A DNA stretch of 20,565 bases from JADJOY01 sp964450125 (GCA_964450125.1 CAYVDO010000103.1:1-20565), one strand, 5' to 3'. Positions 6,953 through 14,364 are shown, numbered from the stretch's first letter. Notes: generated from the sequence alone by a model not told the origin. Program-made: numbers and translations.

Positions 6953-8485
6953 TCAGGGTATCACGCCGTTTCCTTCGTACGTCGGTCCGAATCCCAGCGC
7001 CGCCGCGGCGACGAGCACCGCCTGCGCCATCGCATCGGAGCGCGCGGCGTCACGGCTCATGGCGAGGATCGCCTGTTGCGCCGGCGACCCGAGCAGCTGC
7101 GCCGCGGCGCCCGTTGCTGCCGGGCAGGCCATCGACGTCCCGTCCATGGGTGCGTAGCCGCCGAGGACGGTCGACAGGATCCCCACGCCGGGCGCGGTGA
7201 GGTCAACCTCGGGGCCGATGTTGGAAAACGCCGCCACGAAGTCGCGCTTGTCCTTGCCGTAGGGCTTGGCGATGGCTCCCGTCTGCACCGTCCCTTTCGG
7301 GAACGTACCCTTGCGTCCCGCCGCGGAGACCGCGAGCGACTCCGCGAGCGAGGCCGGGAAGCTCACCGGGCTGTGGTCGTCGTTGCCGGTCGCCACGAGC
7401 ACGAGCGCGCCGTGCGCCCGTGCGTCGGCGATCGCTTCCGCGGTGGCCTCGTCCGCGGATCCGCCGCCGAGGCTCATGTTCACGAGATCGCAGCCGTCGC
7501 TGACAGCGCGATCGACGGCCTTGGCGATGGCGAAGTTCGAAGCGGTTTCTGCGCCCTTGCCGAAGACCCGATAGGCCCGCAATCGCACGCCCGGCGCGAG
7601 CCCGCGGATGCCGATCGGAGGTGTGCCGCGCGCCGCGATGATCCCGGCGACGTGGGTTCCGTGGTGAGCGCCGTTGTCGCCGAAATCGCTCGCTTGCTCG
7701 CCGAACACCGTGTTCTCGCCACCCTCGACCAGCAGATCGGGATGGGGACCGACGCCGGTGTCGATCACGCCCACGCAGAGCCCGCTGCCCGCGGCGAGCT
7801 CCGCGTTTCCGTAACGGGCTCGAAGCGCGTCCGTGTAGGCGAGGTCGACCGGCACCAGCTCCGCTTTCCTGCCCGTGGTGAGGGTGACGTTGCGGCGCAA
7901 TGCGCCCCAGTAGCCGACCTCCGGATAGACGTAGAGCCGCTCGACTTTTCTCGACGAGCCACCGAGGCGCAGCTTGACCTGGCCCTTGGCGTTGGTCGTT
8001 CCTTGATCGCCGATGCGCTCGTCGAAGTCGAGGAAGGCGACGACGGTGGCGCCAGGGATGGGGACGCCCGTGCCCTTGGCCACCACCTCCAGCACGATCG
8101 AGGTGCTGGCCGCGGCGCTGGCGACCTTGGGCCGTGCTTCGACACGAGCACGGGGCGCCACCGCCGGCGAGTATTCGACCAGCGGCACCACGCGGATGCC
8201 AGGAATGGTCGCGCGCAGTGCGACCAGGTCCTCGCTCGAGGCCTCGACGAGCTTGGCGCCGTCTTCGTGGATGGAATCGAGCACCCGCAGCTTGGCCTTC
8301 TTGCGTGGGCCCCGCATCGGTGCCGCGGAACTCGCCGACAAGGTGTCCACCGCGACGGTTCCCCGACCGATCCCATCGTGCATGGCACGGAGCGCGGTGC
8401 CGAACGCGGCGGACGTCGCCAGGCGGGTGTCGCGAGTCGGACGAGGAGGAAGCAGAACGTAGCGAGTAGGATCCGTCGTGCTCAT
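6953..8485 (-). CDS. S8 (subtilisin-like) serine protease without a Sec signal
   Basis: A 510-residue protein. The catalytic triad is intact: Asp242 in VGVIDTGVG, His275 in HGTHVAG and Ser451 in DGTSMACP, with Asn368 (VATGND) as oxyanion residue. Residues about 64-105 (KLRVLDSI ... IRVVPLVEY) look like a built-in propeptide-like region, and residues about 128-215 look like a carboxypeptidase-regulatory or Ig-like beta domain (GVPIPGATVVAFLDFD, then GTTNAKGQVKLRL), followed by the S8 domain at about 235-500. The N-terminus (MSTTDPTRYVLLPPRPTRD) has no hydrophobic segment, so the enzyme is cytoplasmic or leaves by a non-Sec route. The start is supported by GGGGGA about 7 nt upstream of ATG at 8483-8485. 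It is followed after 7 bp by the I9-like gene. Substrate unknown. Confidence 0.93.
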   Translation of the reverse strand: MSTTDPTRYVLLPPRPTRDTRLATSAAFGTALRAMHDGIGRGTVAVDTLSASSAAPMRGPRKKAKLRVLDSIHEDGAKLVEASSEDLVALRATIPGIRVVPLVEYSPAVAPRARVEARPKVASAAASTSIVLEVVAKGTGVPIPGATVVAFLDFDERIGDQGTTNAKGQVKLRLGGSSRKVERLYVYPEVGYWGALRRNVTLTTGRKAELVPVDLAYTDALRARYGNAELAAGSGLCVGVIDTGVGPHPDLLVEGGENTVFGEQASDFGDNGAHHGTHVAGIIAARGTPPIGIRGLAPGVRLRAYRVFGKGAETASNFAIAKAVDRAVSDGCDLVNMSLGGGSADEATAEAIADARAHGALVLVATGNDDHSPVSFPASLAESLAVSAAGRKGTFPKGTVQTGAIAKPYGKDKRDFVAAFSNIGPEVDLTAPGVGILSTVLGGYAPMDGTSMACPAATGAAAQLLGSPAQQAILAMSRDAARSDAMAQAVLVAAAALGFGPTYEGNGVIP

Positions 8486-8511
8486 CTTAGTTCCCCCAAT
8501 CGTGGTCGCTA

Positions 8512-8541
8512 ATTATTGAGCGATCGGCTCGCGTCGCGCAA
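8512..8541 (-). promoter_or_regulatory. Candidate promoter of the S8 protease unit
   Basis: Reading leftward, TTGCGC (8536-8541) and AATAAT (8512-8517) are separated by 18 bp, a fair match to a housekeeping -35/-10 pair. The AATTATT patch is strikingly AT-rich against the surrounding GC-rich DNA. The -10 lies about 27 bp before the protease start codon, leaving a short leader containing the ribosome site. Confidence 0.45.
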
Positions 8542-8565
8542 TCGCGGATCCCTCGGACCGGGTGT

Positions 8566-8919
8566 CGGGTCACGGCGAGGAGCCCGTCGGGAAATGTGCC
8601 GCGCAAGGGCACGGTGACGAGCGCGCCTCTGGGCATCGATCGCGGTACCACGTGTGGCGCGAGCTTCCACCCGGAGACGCTCGTGACCTCGAGTGCCCTG
8701 GCGACGTCGGGCTCCCTCTTCAATGGCTGGAGCGGCGCGGGCTGCACCGGTACGGGAACCTGCCAGGTCACGATGGACGCAGCGAAGAGCGTCAGTGCGA
8801 CTTTCATCCGGGTATGCGGTGCGCTCGGTTTCGCGACGGGTACCGGGACGCTGCTGCTTGGACTGCTGATCAAGCCTGCCGTGATGCGCCGTAGCCGCCG
8901 CTACCGTGGGGGTCGCTGA
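8566..8919 (+). pseudogene. C-terminal relic of a surface protein with a divergent InlB-like repeat
   Basis: The frame reads GTVTSAPLGI, then GTTCGASF, then LFNGWSGAGCTGTGTC and VTMDAAKSVSATF. This is the pattern of the Cys-containing 'GWSG...GTGTC..TM' bacterial repeat common in large deltaproteobacterial surface proteins. Homology begins before any good start codon: the first usable start is GTG at 8596, which cuts the repeat, and the frame upstream is open only back to a stop at 8488-8490. After the repeat comes a hydrophobic stretch (FATGTGTLLLGLLIKPAV) and a basic end (RRSRRYRGGR), like a C-terminal membrane or sorting anchor. It therefore looks like the broken 3' end of a longer gene, left between the S8 promoter and a repeat cluster. 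A short expressed membrane protein cannot be excluded. Confidence 0.6.
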
Positions 8920-8926
8920 GCGGAGA

Positions 8927-8942
8927 CGTGCTTCGGAGCACG
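8927..8942. terminator. Hairpin just after the surface-protein relic
   Basis: CGTGCT (8927-8932), loop TCGG, AGCACG (8937-8942), a perfect 6-bp stem 7 bp after the stop at 8919. There is no T run, so its role as the old gene's terminator is only suggested by position. Confidence 0.35.
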
Positions 8943-8994
8943 CGGAACGACCCACGGCGCCCCGCGAGCGCAGCGAGACGACTTGGGAGTGGGG

Positions 8995-9068
8995 GGGGCG
9001 CGAGACGCCCCTCGAGGGAGCGGCGACAGGCTCGAAAAACTCGCCCCGGCGAGTCTTTCAGTAGCCTG
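8995..9068 (+). repeat. Two-hairpin dispersed repeat, copy A
   Basis: The first stem is GGGGCG (8995-9000) with CGCCCC (9006-9011). After a short linker comes CGACAGGCTCG, then a second palindrome: CAGGCT (9027-9032), GAAAAACTCGCC (9034-9045), GGCGAGTCTTTC (9048-9059), AGCCTG (9063-9068). The same order recurs at 14436-14516. The second stem ends in a T-rich arm and could act as a terminator in either direction. It is preceded by a run of eight G at 8991-8998. Confidence 0.65.
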
Positions 9069-9071
9069 CGA

Positions 9072-9211
9072 AAGGGTCCTTCACGATTCGGCGCGCGTCG
9101 TTCGTAGGGGCCGGCCGCGAGGCCGCCCGCAAGCGCCTCGCGTCGGCGGGAGGGGTTGCGCCCGCCGCTACGGGTTGGCGGTCGGGTCGATCCAGAGCGT
9201 GAATGGTCATT
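9072..9211. mobile_element. MITE-like element, copy 1 (140 bp)
   Basis: This segment aligns over its whole length with 17820-17958 (about 89% identical by eye, one 1-bp gap). Its ends are inverted repeats: AAGGGTCCTTCACGATTCGG at 9072-9091, and the reverse complement of the right end (9192-9211) reads AATGACCATTCACGCTCTGG. Inside are two GC-rich stems, around CGGCC-GCGA-GGCCG and GGCGGG...CCCGCC. It encodes nothing recognisable. Its right end is 3 bp from the stop codon of the leftward sulfatase-fold gene, so it may form that gene's 3' untranslated end. Confidence 0.7.
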
Positions 9212-9214
9212 TCG

Positions 9215-11590
9215 CTACTCGCCGGCGTAGCCGAGGGCTTTCAGGCTCTCGGCGGCGGCTGGGTCGATCTCGACACGGACGGGGGCCGTGCGCGCGGCAT
9301 TGCGACGCGCGAGGATCTTGTCGAGACGCGTGTCGAGGGCCTCGGTCCGCACGGGCAGGGCGTCCGAGAGGTCGATCTGCTCGCCCGGATCGCGTGCCAG
9401 GTCGTAGAGCTCGATGTCGCCTTCGTGTCCGTCGTCGATGAGCTTCCACGAGCCGTCGACGAGCGTCTGACGTCGCCAGCTCGGGATGCTGCGTGCGGTG
9501 AGCGCTCGCGCGGGAGGCTCGGCGGCGGTGAGGATCGAGCCGCTCAGGTCGACCCCGTCCACGCCGGCAAGTTGGGTGTCGGCTGCGGCACCGGCGGGCG
9601 TGGCCAGGCTCACCAGCGTGGGCATGAGATCCACGGTCGTGACAGGCGTCCGCACCACGTGCGGCGGCACCTGCCACGAGGCGGGCGGATGCACCACGAG
9701 GGGAACGTGGATCGTTTCCTCGTAGATGGTTTCGCTGTGCAGCATGCGGCCATGCTCGCCGAACGCCTCGCCGTGGTCGGACGTGACGACGAGCAGTGTT
9801 TCGTCCCAGAGCCCCGCCGCGCGCAAGCGCTCGACGAGCCTTGCGACGCCATCGTCCGCGTAGCGCAGGTTCTCGTCGTAGCGATCGCGCGCGAACTCGC
9901 GCTCCCACCGTTCGAGCGCGCCGGGAAGGCGAGGCGACACGGCGTTCCAGGTGGCGATGAGGTCGCGCGGCTCGTCGCGCTGGAACATTCCGCGAAAGGG
10001 CGGCGGTGCGAGATAGGGATGGTGCGGCGGCACTTGGTGCAGGTACACGAGGCTCGGTGTCGTCGGCGCGCGCGCGAGGAACTGCATCGCCAGCTCGTTG
10101 AGTACCTCGGGAATCAGCATGCGCGCGCGCGGCAGCTCGGGATCGAGGACGGTCGTGCCGTCGCGGAACACCTCGATCAGCTCGTCGAATTCCCGCATCG
10201 CACCGAAGGTCCCGCCGGCGTTGGCGTTGCCGAGGATTGCGCACGTGCGGGCACCTAGGCGACGGAAAGCGCCTGCGATGGTGGGCACCTGTTCGCTCAG
10301 GCGAGTGGTGCGCGTGACCACGCCCGTTCGCTCCGGAAACTGGCCGCTCACGATCGCCGCCGCCGACGCCACGGTGTACGCGGCGGGGGCATAGGCGTGC
10401 TCGAAACGCACGCCCTCTCGGGCGAGCTCGTCGAGGAAAGGCGTGGTCGGGCGCGCGTAGCCGTAGGCACTCGCGTGCAGCGCCGACGCAGCGTCGATGA
10501 TGACCAGCACCACGTGCTTGGGTGGAGCGGGAGGACGTGCGGCCGGCGCGGCCCGTGCGATGGGCTGCCGCCGTGCCGCCGCCGTCTCCACGCGTAGCTC
10601 GGGAATCCTGAGCGTGGCGCCTGGCGGCCCGGGAAGTCGCACGTCGAGCAGGGCGAGCGGCTCGCGGCCCCGCGGAATGCGGGCGGCGATCGCGTGAGCG
10701 TCGTCGTTCGCCGCACGCTTGGGTGCCAGGTGAAGGCGCTGGGGCGATTCGCCCTCGCGCTCCACCGTGATCTCGGGGACGACCGGCGCGGCTGCGGCGG
10801 TGGATCCGCCCTCGGTTGCGAGACGTGCGAAGAGGCGCGCACGTCCCTGCAAGTCGAGGGGGAAGCGCACGGCGACAGGTGCGTGCAGCACCCACGCACC
10901 GTCCACGAGCTCGGCCGCGCCCGTATTCGGGACCTCGGCGCCGTCGCGCGCGGGATCCATGGGCGTGAGTCGGATTCGCAGCAGCCGCGCGGCGAGGGAG
11001 CGGTCGTCGTCGGCTTCGGCATCCACGTCCTTGGGGCGAGGTGCCGCGCGGAACGCGAGCTCGAGCTCCGGCGTGCCCTCCGGGAGGGCCTCCGCGGGAA
11101 TCGTGAGGGTCACGGTCGTCGCCTCACGGGTGAGCGGGACGGGCGCGGGGGTGAGCCGTCGCGTGCCGGCCAGCACCTCGACGGTCTGTTGCTCCTGCGC
11201 AGGCATGGGTGCCGAAACCAGCACCAGCTCGAGCCGCCGCTCGCGCGGGGCCACGATGGTGAATCCCAGGCGGGCTTCGGTGGTGACCGCCCACACCCCA
11301 CGCCCGCCGAAGCGGCGCTCGTCGTTCGGCGTTCCCCAGCCGCTCACGAGCGCGATCGGTGAACGTGGCGCCGCCTGACGCGCGTGGCGCACCAGATCCC
11401 AGCCATCGCTCTCGATCACGACACGCGCGGGTGTGTCGGCGCTGGTCAGCTCGACGACCGTCGCCGGCGCGCCGCGATCGCACCCCGCGATCACGATGGC
11501 GATCATCACACCGGCCGCAAGCCACGCACCCGGCGTGTGGGCGCGAGCGGTGGCGGGACGACCGTCGCGCGACGTTTTGGGGTGGACCAT
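9215..11590 (-). CDS. Sulfatase-fold (alkaline phosphatase superfamily) lipoprotein with a Thr at the nucleophile position
   Basis: A 791-residue protein. The N-terminus has a hydrophobic stretch ending in a lipobox (IVIAGC, Cys37), so it is an exported lipoprotein. Residues about 45-345 are beta-rich and probably non-catalytic. Residues about 358-720 are the sulfatase fold: HVVLVIIDAASALHASAYGY opens the metal site (Asp366), VVTSDHGEAFGEHG supplies Asp605 and His606, and the C-terminal part has WKLIDD and ELYDLARDPGEQIDL, typical of sulfatases. The usual C/S-x-P-S-R signature is replaced by YTVASAAAIVSG, so a formylglycine cannot form and Thr406 stands at the nucleophile position, as in phosphoglycerol transferases. 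The ATG at 11588-11590 is chosen because GAGGA lies about 5 nt upstream; a GTG at 11603-11605 is the alternative. The true reaction (sulfate or phosphate ester, or transfer) is open. Confidence 0.88.
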   Translation of the reverse strand: MVHPKTSRDGRPATARAHTPGAWLAAGVMIAIVIAGCDRGAPATVVELTSADTPARVVIESDGWDLVRHARQAAPRSPIALVSGWGTPNDERRFGGRGVWAVTTEARLGFTIVAPRERRLELVLVSAPMPAQEQQTVEVLAGTRRLTPAPVPLTREATTVTLTIPAEALPEGTPELELAFRAAPRPKDVDAEADDDRSLAARLLRIRLTPMDPARDGAEVPNTGAAELVDGAWVLHAPVAVRFPLDLQGRARLFARLATEGGSTAAAAPVVPEITVEREGESPQRLHLAPKRAANDDAHAIAARIPRGREPLALLDVRLPGPPGATLRIPELRVETAAARRQPIARAAPAARPPAPPKHVVLVIIDAASALHASAYGYARPTTPFLDELAREGVRFEHAYAPAAYTVASAAAIVSGQFPERTGVVTRTTRLSEQVPTIAGAFRRLGARTCAILGNANAGGTFGAMREFDELIEVFRDGTTVLDPELPRARMLIPEVLNELAMQFLARAPTTPSLVYLHQVPPHHPYLAPPPFRGMFQRDEPRDLIATWNAVSPRLPGALERWEREFARDRYDENLRYADDGVARLVERLRAAGLWDETLLVVTSDHGEAFGEHGRMLHSETIYEETIHVPLVVHPPASWQVPPHVVRTPVTTVDLMPTLVSLATPAGAAADTQLAGVDGVDLSGSILTAAEPPARALTARSIPSWRRQTLVDGSWKLIDDGHEGDIELYDLARDPGEQIDLSDALPVRTEALDTRLDKILARRNAARTAPVRVEIDPAAAESLKALGYAGE

Positions 11591-11851
11591 CGAATCCTCG
11601 ATCACGTCGCCACCGCGCGTCGGGCTCGCGGCGCACGTGGTCGCTGGCGAAGCATGCGCGGGATCGCACTCGCCTTCCAGCCGCTCTCGCGTTCAATTCG
11701 AGCACGTCCGGCAGTGACCTCGCACGATCCCCCTCGCATCGCGCAGATCGTGCGCCGGCGGACCCGAGCGGCTGCTCGAGAACTCCTTCCTGCGCGTTTT
11801 CCAGGAGCCGGTCTAAGATCGTTTCAGGGGTGCGAACTGGGGAGGGGCGCG
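11591..11851. promoter_or_regulatory. Divergent spacer between sulfatase-fold and glycoside hydrolase genes
   Basis: The 261-bp spacer must hold promoters for both genes. For the rightward gene, TAAGAT at 11814-11819 is a reasonable -10 box, 33 bp before the ATG; the -35 region is not clear. A GGAGG ribosome site lies at about 11840-11845. No coding frame of its own is credible here. Confidence 0.4.
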
Positions 11852-13420
11852 ATGGACGAGGCGAGGTGCGCGGTCACGAGATCACGGCGTGGGTGGATGG
11901 TGGGGATGTTCGTGCTCGGTGCGAGCGTGATGTGGGGTGCCCACGCTCACGCGAACCCGTACGGCATCAACACCCACATTCCGGATGCAGCACGCCTCGA
12001 CCGCACCGCGCAGGCAGGCATCGGCTGGATCCGCTGCGACTTCAACTGGTACCTCTTCGAGCCGGCGCAAGACCAGTTTTCGTGGTCGCTCTTCGATTCG
12101 CTGGTTTCGCAGGCGAACGCCCGCGGGCTGCAGATCTTCGCGACCATCGCCTACACGCCCACGTGGGCGAACGGCGGGCAGGCGGTCTCGGCGCCCGCGT
12201 CCAATCCCGCCGATTGGTACGACGCGGTCTACCGCGTGGTCAGCCGCTACAAGAATTCGATCCACGTGTGGGGCATGTGGAACGAGCCCAACCTCGGCGA
12301 TTTCTTCTCCGGCACGCGCACCCAGTACATCCAGGACGTGCTCGTGAACGGCGCCAACGCCGTGAAGGCCGCCGATCCCACGGCGCTGGTGGCCGGTCCC
12401 GAGCTGGCCACACTCAACTCCGGCAAATGGGATCAGTGGCTTCGCGACGTGCTGCAGCAGGCTGGCGGCTCGCTCGACGTCATCACGCATCACGCGTACG
12501 GCGACAACGCGTACGCGGTCCTCAACACCCTCGATGGGCCGCTCAACGTGGCGAGCGTGAAGAAGATCATCGACCAGAACGGTGGCGGCTCGAAGCCGTT
12601 CTGGCTCACCGAGACCGGCTGGACCAGCAACGAGGTCGGCGAGCCTGCGCAGGCGGACGCCTACCTCGAGCTACTCGACGGCATGAACGCACGCCCGTGG
12701 TTTCAGCGCGTCTTCTTCTACGAGCTGATGGACGACCCCAACATCGCGGACAAGTGGGGGATCGTGCGAAGCGACTTGAGCCTCAAGGAGAGCTACAGCG
12801 CCTACGCCGATCTCATCGATCTTCGGCCCCAAGGCGGGCGCGACGCGTTGCCCGGTGAGGGTGCCACGTGGCAGGCGGAGACCCAGCTCAATCACCAGGT
12901 CGGCCACCTCGACGGCAGCGCTTGGACGGCGACGCCGGCGCTCGACGGCCAGGGCTACTTGGCGTTCGGCCCCTACACCACCAGCCTGCCCGGCGGATTC
13001 GTCCTCGAAGCGCGCTTCCGGTTGCGCTCGTCGAACGCCAGCGGGGCCGCCACCGTGGCGCGTCTCGACGTCCACGACGCCGAGCGCTCGAACGTCCTCG
13101 TCGAGCGCAACGTCACGGGCCAAGAGCTGGCTGGCGGTGCCTGGACCGAGATCGCGCTCCAGTTCACGCCGCTCACCACCCATCCCATCGAGCTACGGAC
13201 GTATTTCTCGGACGTCGCCGAGATCAGCCTCGACCAGGTGACGGTGGTGGAGACGGGCCTGCGTCCCGGTCCACCGCCCGTCAGCGGCTGCGGCGCGATC
13301 GGCGGCGCAGCGGCGGGCGGTCCGAGCACGAGCCCGCTCGGCCCCTGGCTCGCGGTTCTTGCGCTCGCACTCGTGCGCCCGCGGAGCAGGCGAGCCTTCG
13401 GTGCCGCAGGATCGAGTTAG
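11852..13420 (+). CDS. Secreted clan-A glycoside hydrolase with MYXO-CTERM-like tail
   Basis: A 522-residue protein. Residues 1-34 are a signal peptide (TRSRRGWM, hydrophobic core, cleavage near AHA-NP). Residues about 36-325 form a TIM-barrel-like glycoside hydrolase: the acid/base Glu145 in WGMWNEPNLGD and the nucleophile Glu254 in FWLTETGWTS sit at the two positions typical of clan GH-A, with a GH39/GH5-like look. Residues about 335-468 are a beta-sandwich that may bind carbohydrate. The end (SGCGAIGG, then PLGPWLAVLALALV, then RPRSRR) is a Cys, hydrophobic helix and Arg cluster in the MYXO-CTERM style, although only one Cys is present. It is probably anchored at or released from the cell surface. 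The ATG has GGAGG about 7 nt upstream. Its sugar substrate cannot be told from sequence. Confidence 0.9.
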   Translation: MDEARCAVTRSRRGWMVGMFVLGASVMWGAHAHANPYGINTHIPDAARLDRTAQAGIGWIRCDFNWYLFEPAQDQFSWSLFDSLVSQANARGLQIFATIAYTPTWANGGQAVSAPASNPADWYDAVYRVVSRYKNSIHVWGMWNEPNLGDFFSGTRTQYIQDVLVNGANAVKAADPTALVAGPELATLNSGKWDQWLRDVLQQAGGSLDVITHHAYGDNAYAVLNTLDGPLNVASVKKIIDQNGGGSKPFWLTETGWTSNEVGEPAQADAYLELLDGMNARPWFQRVFFYELMDDPNIADKWGIVRSDLSLKESYSAYADLIDLRPQGGRDALPGEGATWQAETQLNHQVGHLDGSAWTATPALDGQGYLAFGPYTTSLPGGFVLEARFRLRSSNASGAATVARLDVHDAERSNVLVERNVTGQELAGGAWTEIALQFTPLTTHPIELRTYFSDVAEISLDQVTVVETGLRPGPPPVSGCGAIGGAAAGGPSTSPLGPWLAVLALALVRPRSRRAFGAAGSS

Positions 13421-13470
13421 CAGGCTACTTAGAAAGGCACGCGCCCGCGGCGCACGGCGCTCGTCGCGAC

Positions 13471-13761
13471 ATGATCGACGTCTACTCGACACCGCCCTGG
13501 GACGCGCTCTGCGCCGAGGTGGGGGAGCTCAACATCTACTCGCCTCGGATGGCCGATGTCGTGCCGATCCGTGCAGCGGCGGGCGGTGGGATCGGGGATG
13601 GACTCGGTACCGGAGTTGGTGCGAAGCCGCACCTTGCTACTGAATACCCCACCAAACTGCGTGCTTGCTCGGTGTCCCTAAGGCCTCTTGGTTTGAACCG
13701 TATCTTGCCGTGGATACACGAACTTCGGACTCTGCAGAGATACGTTTCAGTAGCTGCGTGA
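13471..13761 (+). CDS. Doubtful 96-residue open frame
   Basis: An open frame starting MIDVYSTPPWDALCAEV, with no ribosome site before its ATG, no recognisable domain, and a change of composition halfway: up to about 13620 the DNA is GC-rich like the neighbours, beyond that it is visibly poorer in GC. It crosses the direct repeat at 13671-13680. It may be a decayed gene or chance. The 390 bp between 13421 and 13810 contains nothing else I can name. Confidence 0.2.
   Translation: MIDVYSTPPWDALCAEVGELNIYSPRMADVVPIRAAAGGGIGDGLGTGVGAKPHLATEYPTKLRACSVSLRPLGLNRILPWIHELRTLQRYVSVAA
13671..13680 (+). repeat. Left copy of direct repeat GGTGTCCCTA flanking the toxin-antitoxin pair
   Basis: GGTGTCCCTA here is repeated in the same orientation at 14411-14420, 740 bp away. 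After each copy follows a TTTGAACC block (13692-13699 and 14427-14434), though at different spacing. The surrounding 140 bp have lower GC than the rest of the window. It may be an attachment-site half. Confidence 0.45.
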
Positions 13762-13810
13762 GGGCACTCGAAATGCCTGCCGGCGGGCGCACTCGCGGCC
13801 TTCCGCAGTC

Positions 13811-14131
13811 CTATTGCACCGGTCCCAGCCGCTCGATCCAGTAGAGCGGGCGCCGTTTCAGATGGACCACGGCCACGACGAGGATCGACTTGTCCAAGTC
13901 GGCGTAGACCACGCTGTACGGAAAGTCGGTGCAGCGTGCACGCCGGACGGCTCGCTCAGTCGCGGTGTGCGCGATGACCGGGAACGAGAGGGGAAGCTCC
14001 TGGACCCGGGTGAGAAGGCCCTGCAGATCGTCAATGAAGCGCGCCGCTGCATCCGGAGATCGCTTGACGTACCAGTCGACGATCTCCGCGATCTCGGCCT
14101 CAGCTTCAGAGAAGAGCTGGACGGGCTTCAA
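13811..14131 (-). CDS. ParE/RelE-type toxin
   Basis: A 106-residue protein with the ParE/RelE plan: an N-terminal helix pair (FSEAEAEIAEIVDWYVKRSPDAA), a middle segment with a conserved Arg pair (VRRARCTDFPYSVVY), and the closing strands ILVVAVVHLKRRPLYW. Members either block gyrase (ParE branch) or cut mRNA on the ribosome (RelE branch); the sequence alone does not settle which. Its ATG overlaps the stop of the antitoxin by 4 bp, so the two are translated together. It sits inside the 13671-14420 direct repeats with no mobility gene. Confidence 0.9.
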   Translation of the reverse strand: MKPVQLFSEAEAEIAEIVDWYVKRSPDAAARFIDDLQGLLTRVQELPLSFPVIAHTATERAVRRARCTDFPYSVVYADLDKSILVVAVVHLKRRPLYWIERLGPVQ

Positions 14132-14364
14132 CGGCCGAGCCGCTGCCTGAGCCGCTCACGTGCCTGTTCCCAGGAGACCGTTGCACCTTCACCGCGCTCG
14201 ACCGCCTCGACCCGTCGTCGTAGCTCGTCCGCCAGTTCCTCGTCGCTGAGGTGGCCATGCGGGTCCGGTGCTTCGACGCTGTCGAGGAGCCGAAGTGCAA
14301 GCTGGGTGCGCTCCTCGATGTCGAGATCGAGGGCGTCGTTCGTGACCTGTCGCGCGTCGGCCAT
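14128..14364 (-). CDS. Antitoxin of the addiction-module (Unstab_antitox) type
   Basis: A 78-residue acidic protein: DALDLDIEERTQLALRLLDSV, then LSDEELADELRRRVEAVERG, then SWEQARERLRQRLGR. This is the usual form of the small addiction-module antitoxins that pair with ParE/RelE toxins and wrap the toxin with their C-terminal helix. The ATG at 14362-14364 matches the family's length; a longer frame upstream would need a TTG start. No clear ribosome site is seen. It is the first gene of the leftward pair, as expected for an autoregulated toxin-antitoxin operon, so the operator should lie at 14365-14410. Confidence 0.88.
   Translation of the reverse strand: MADARQVTNDALDLDIEERTQLALRLLDSVEAPDPHGHLSDEELADELRRRVEAVERGEGATVSWEQARERLRQRLGR

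Noticed and set aside
6932..8512. Long rightward open frame opposite the S8 protease
   Set aside because: The minus strand carries an intact catalytic triad; the plus-strand product is low-complexity Arg/Gly/Ala.
8991..8998. Run of eight G as a phase-variation tract
   Set aside because: It lies outside any coding frame or recognisable promoter, so slippage there would have no evident effect.
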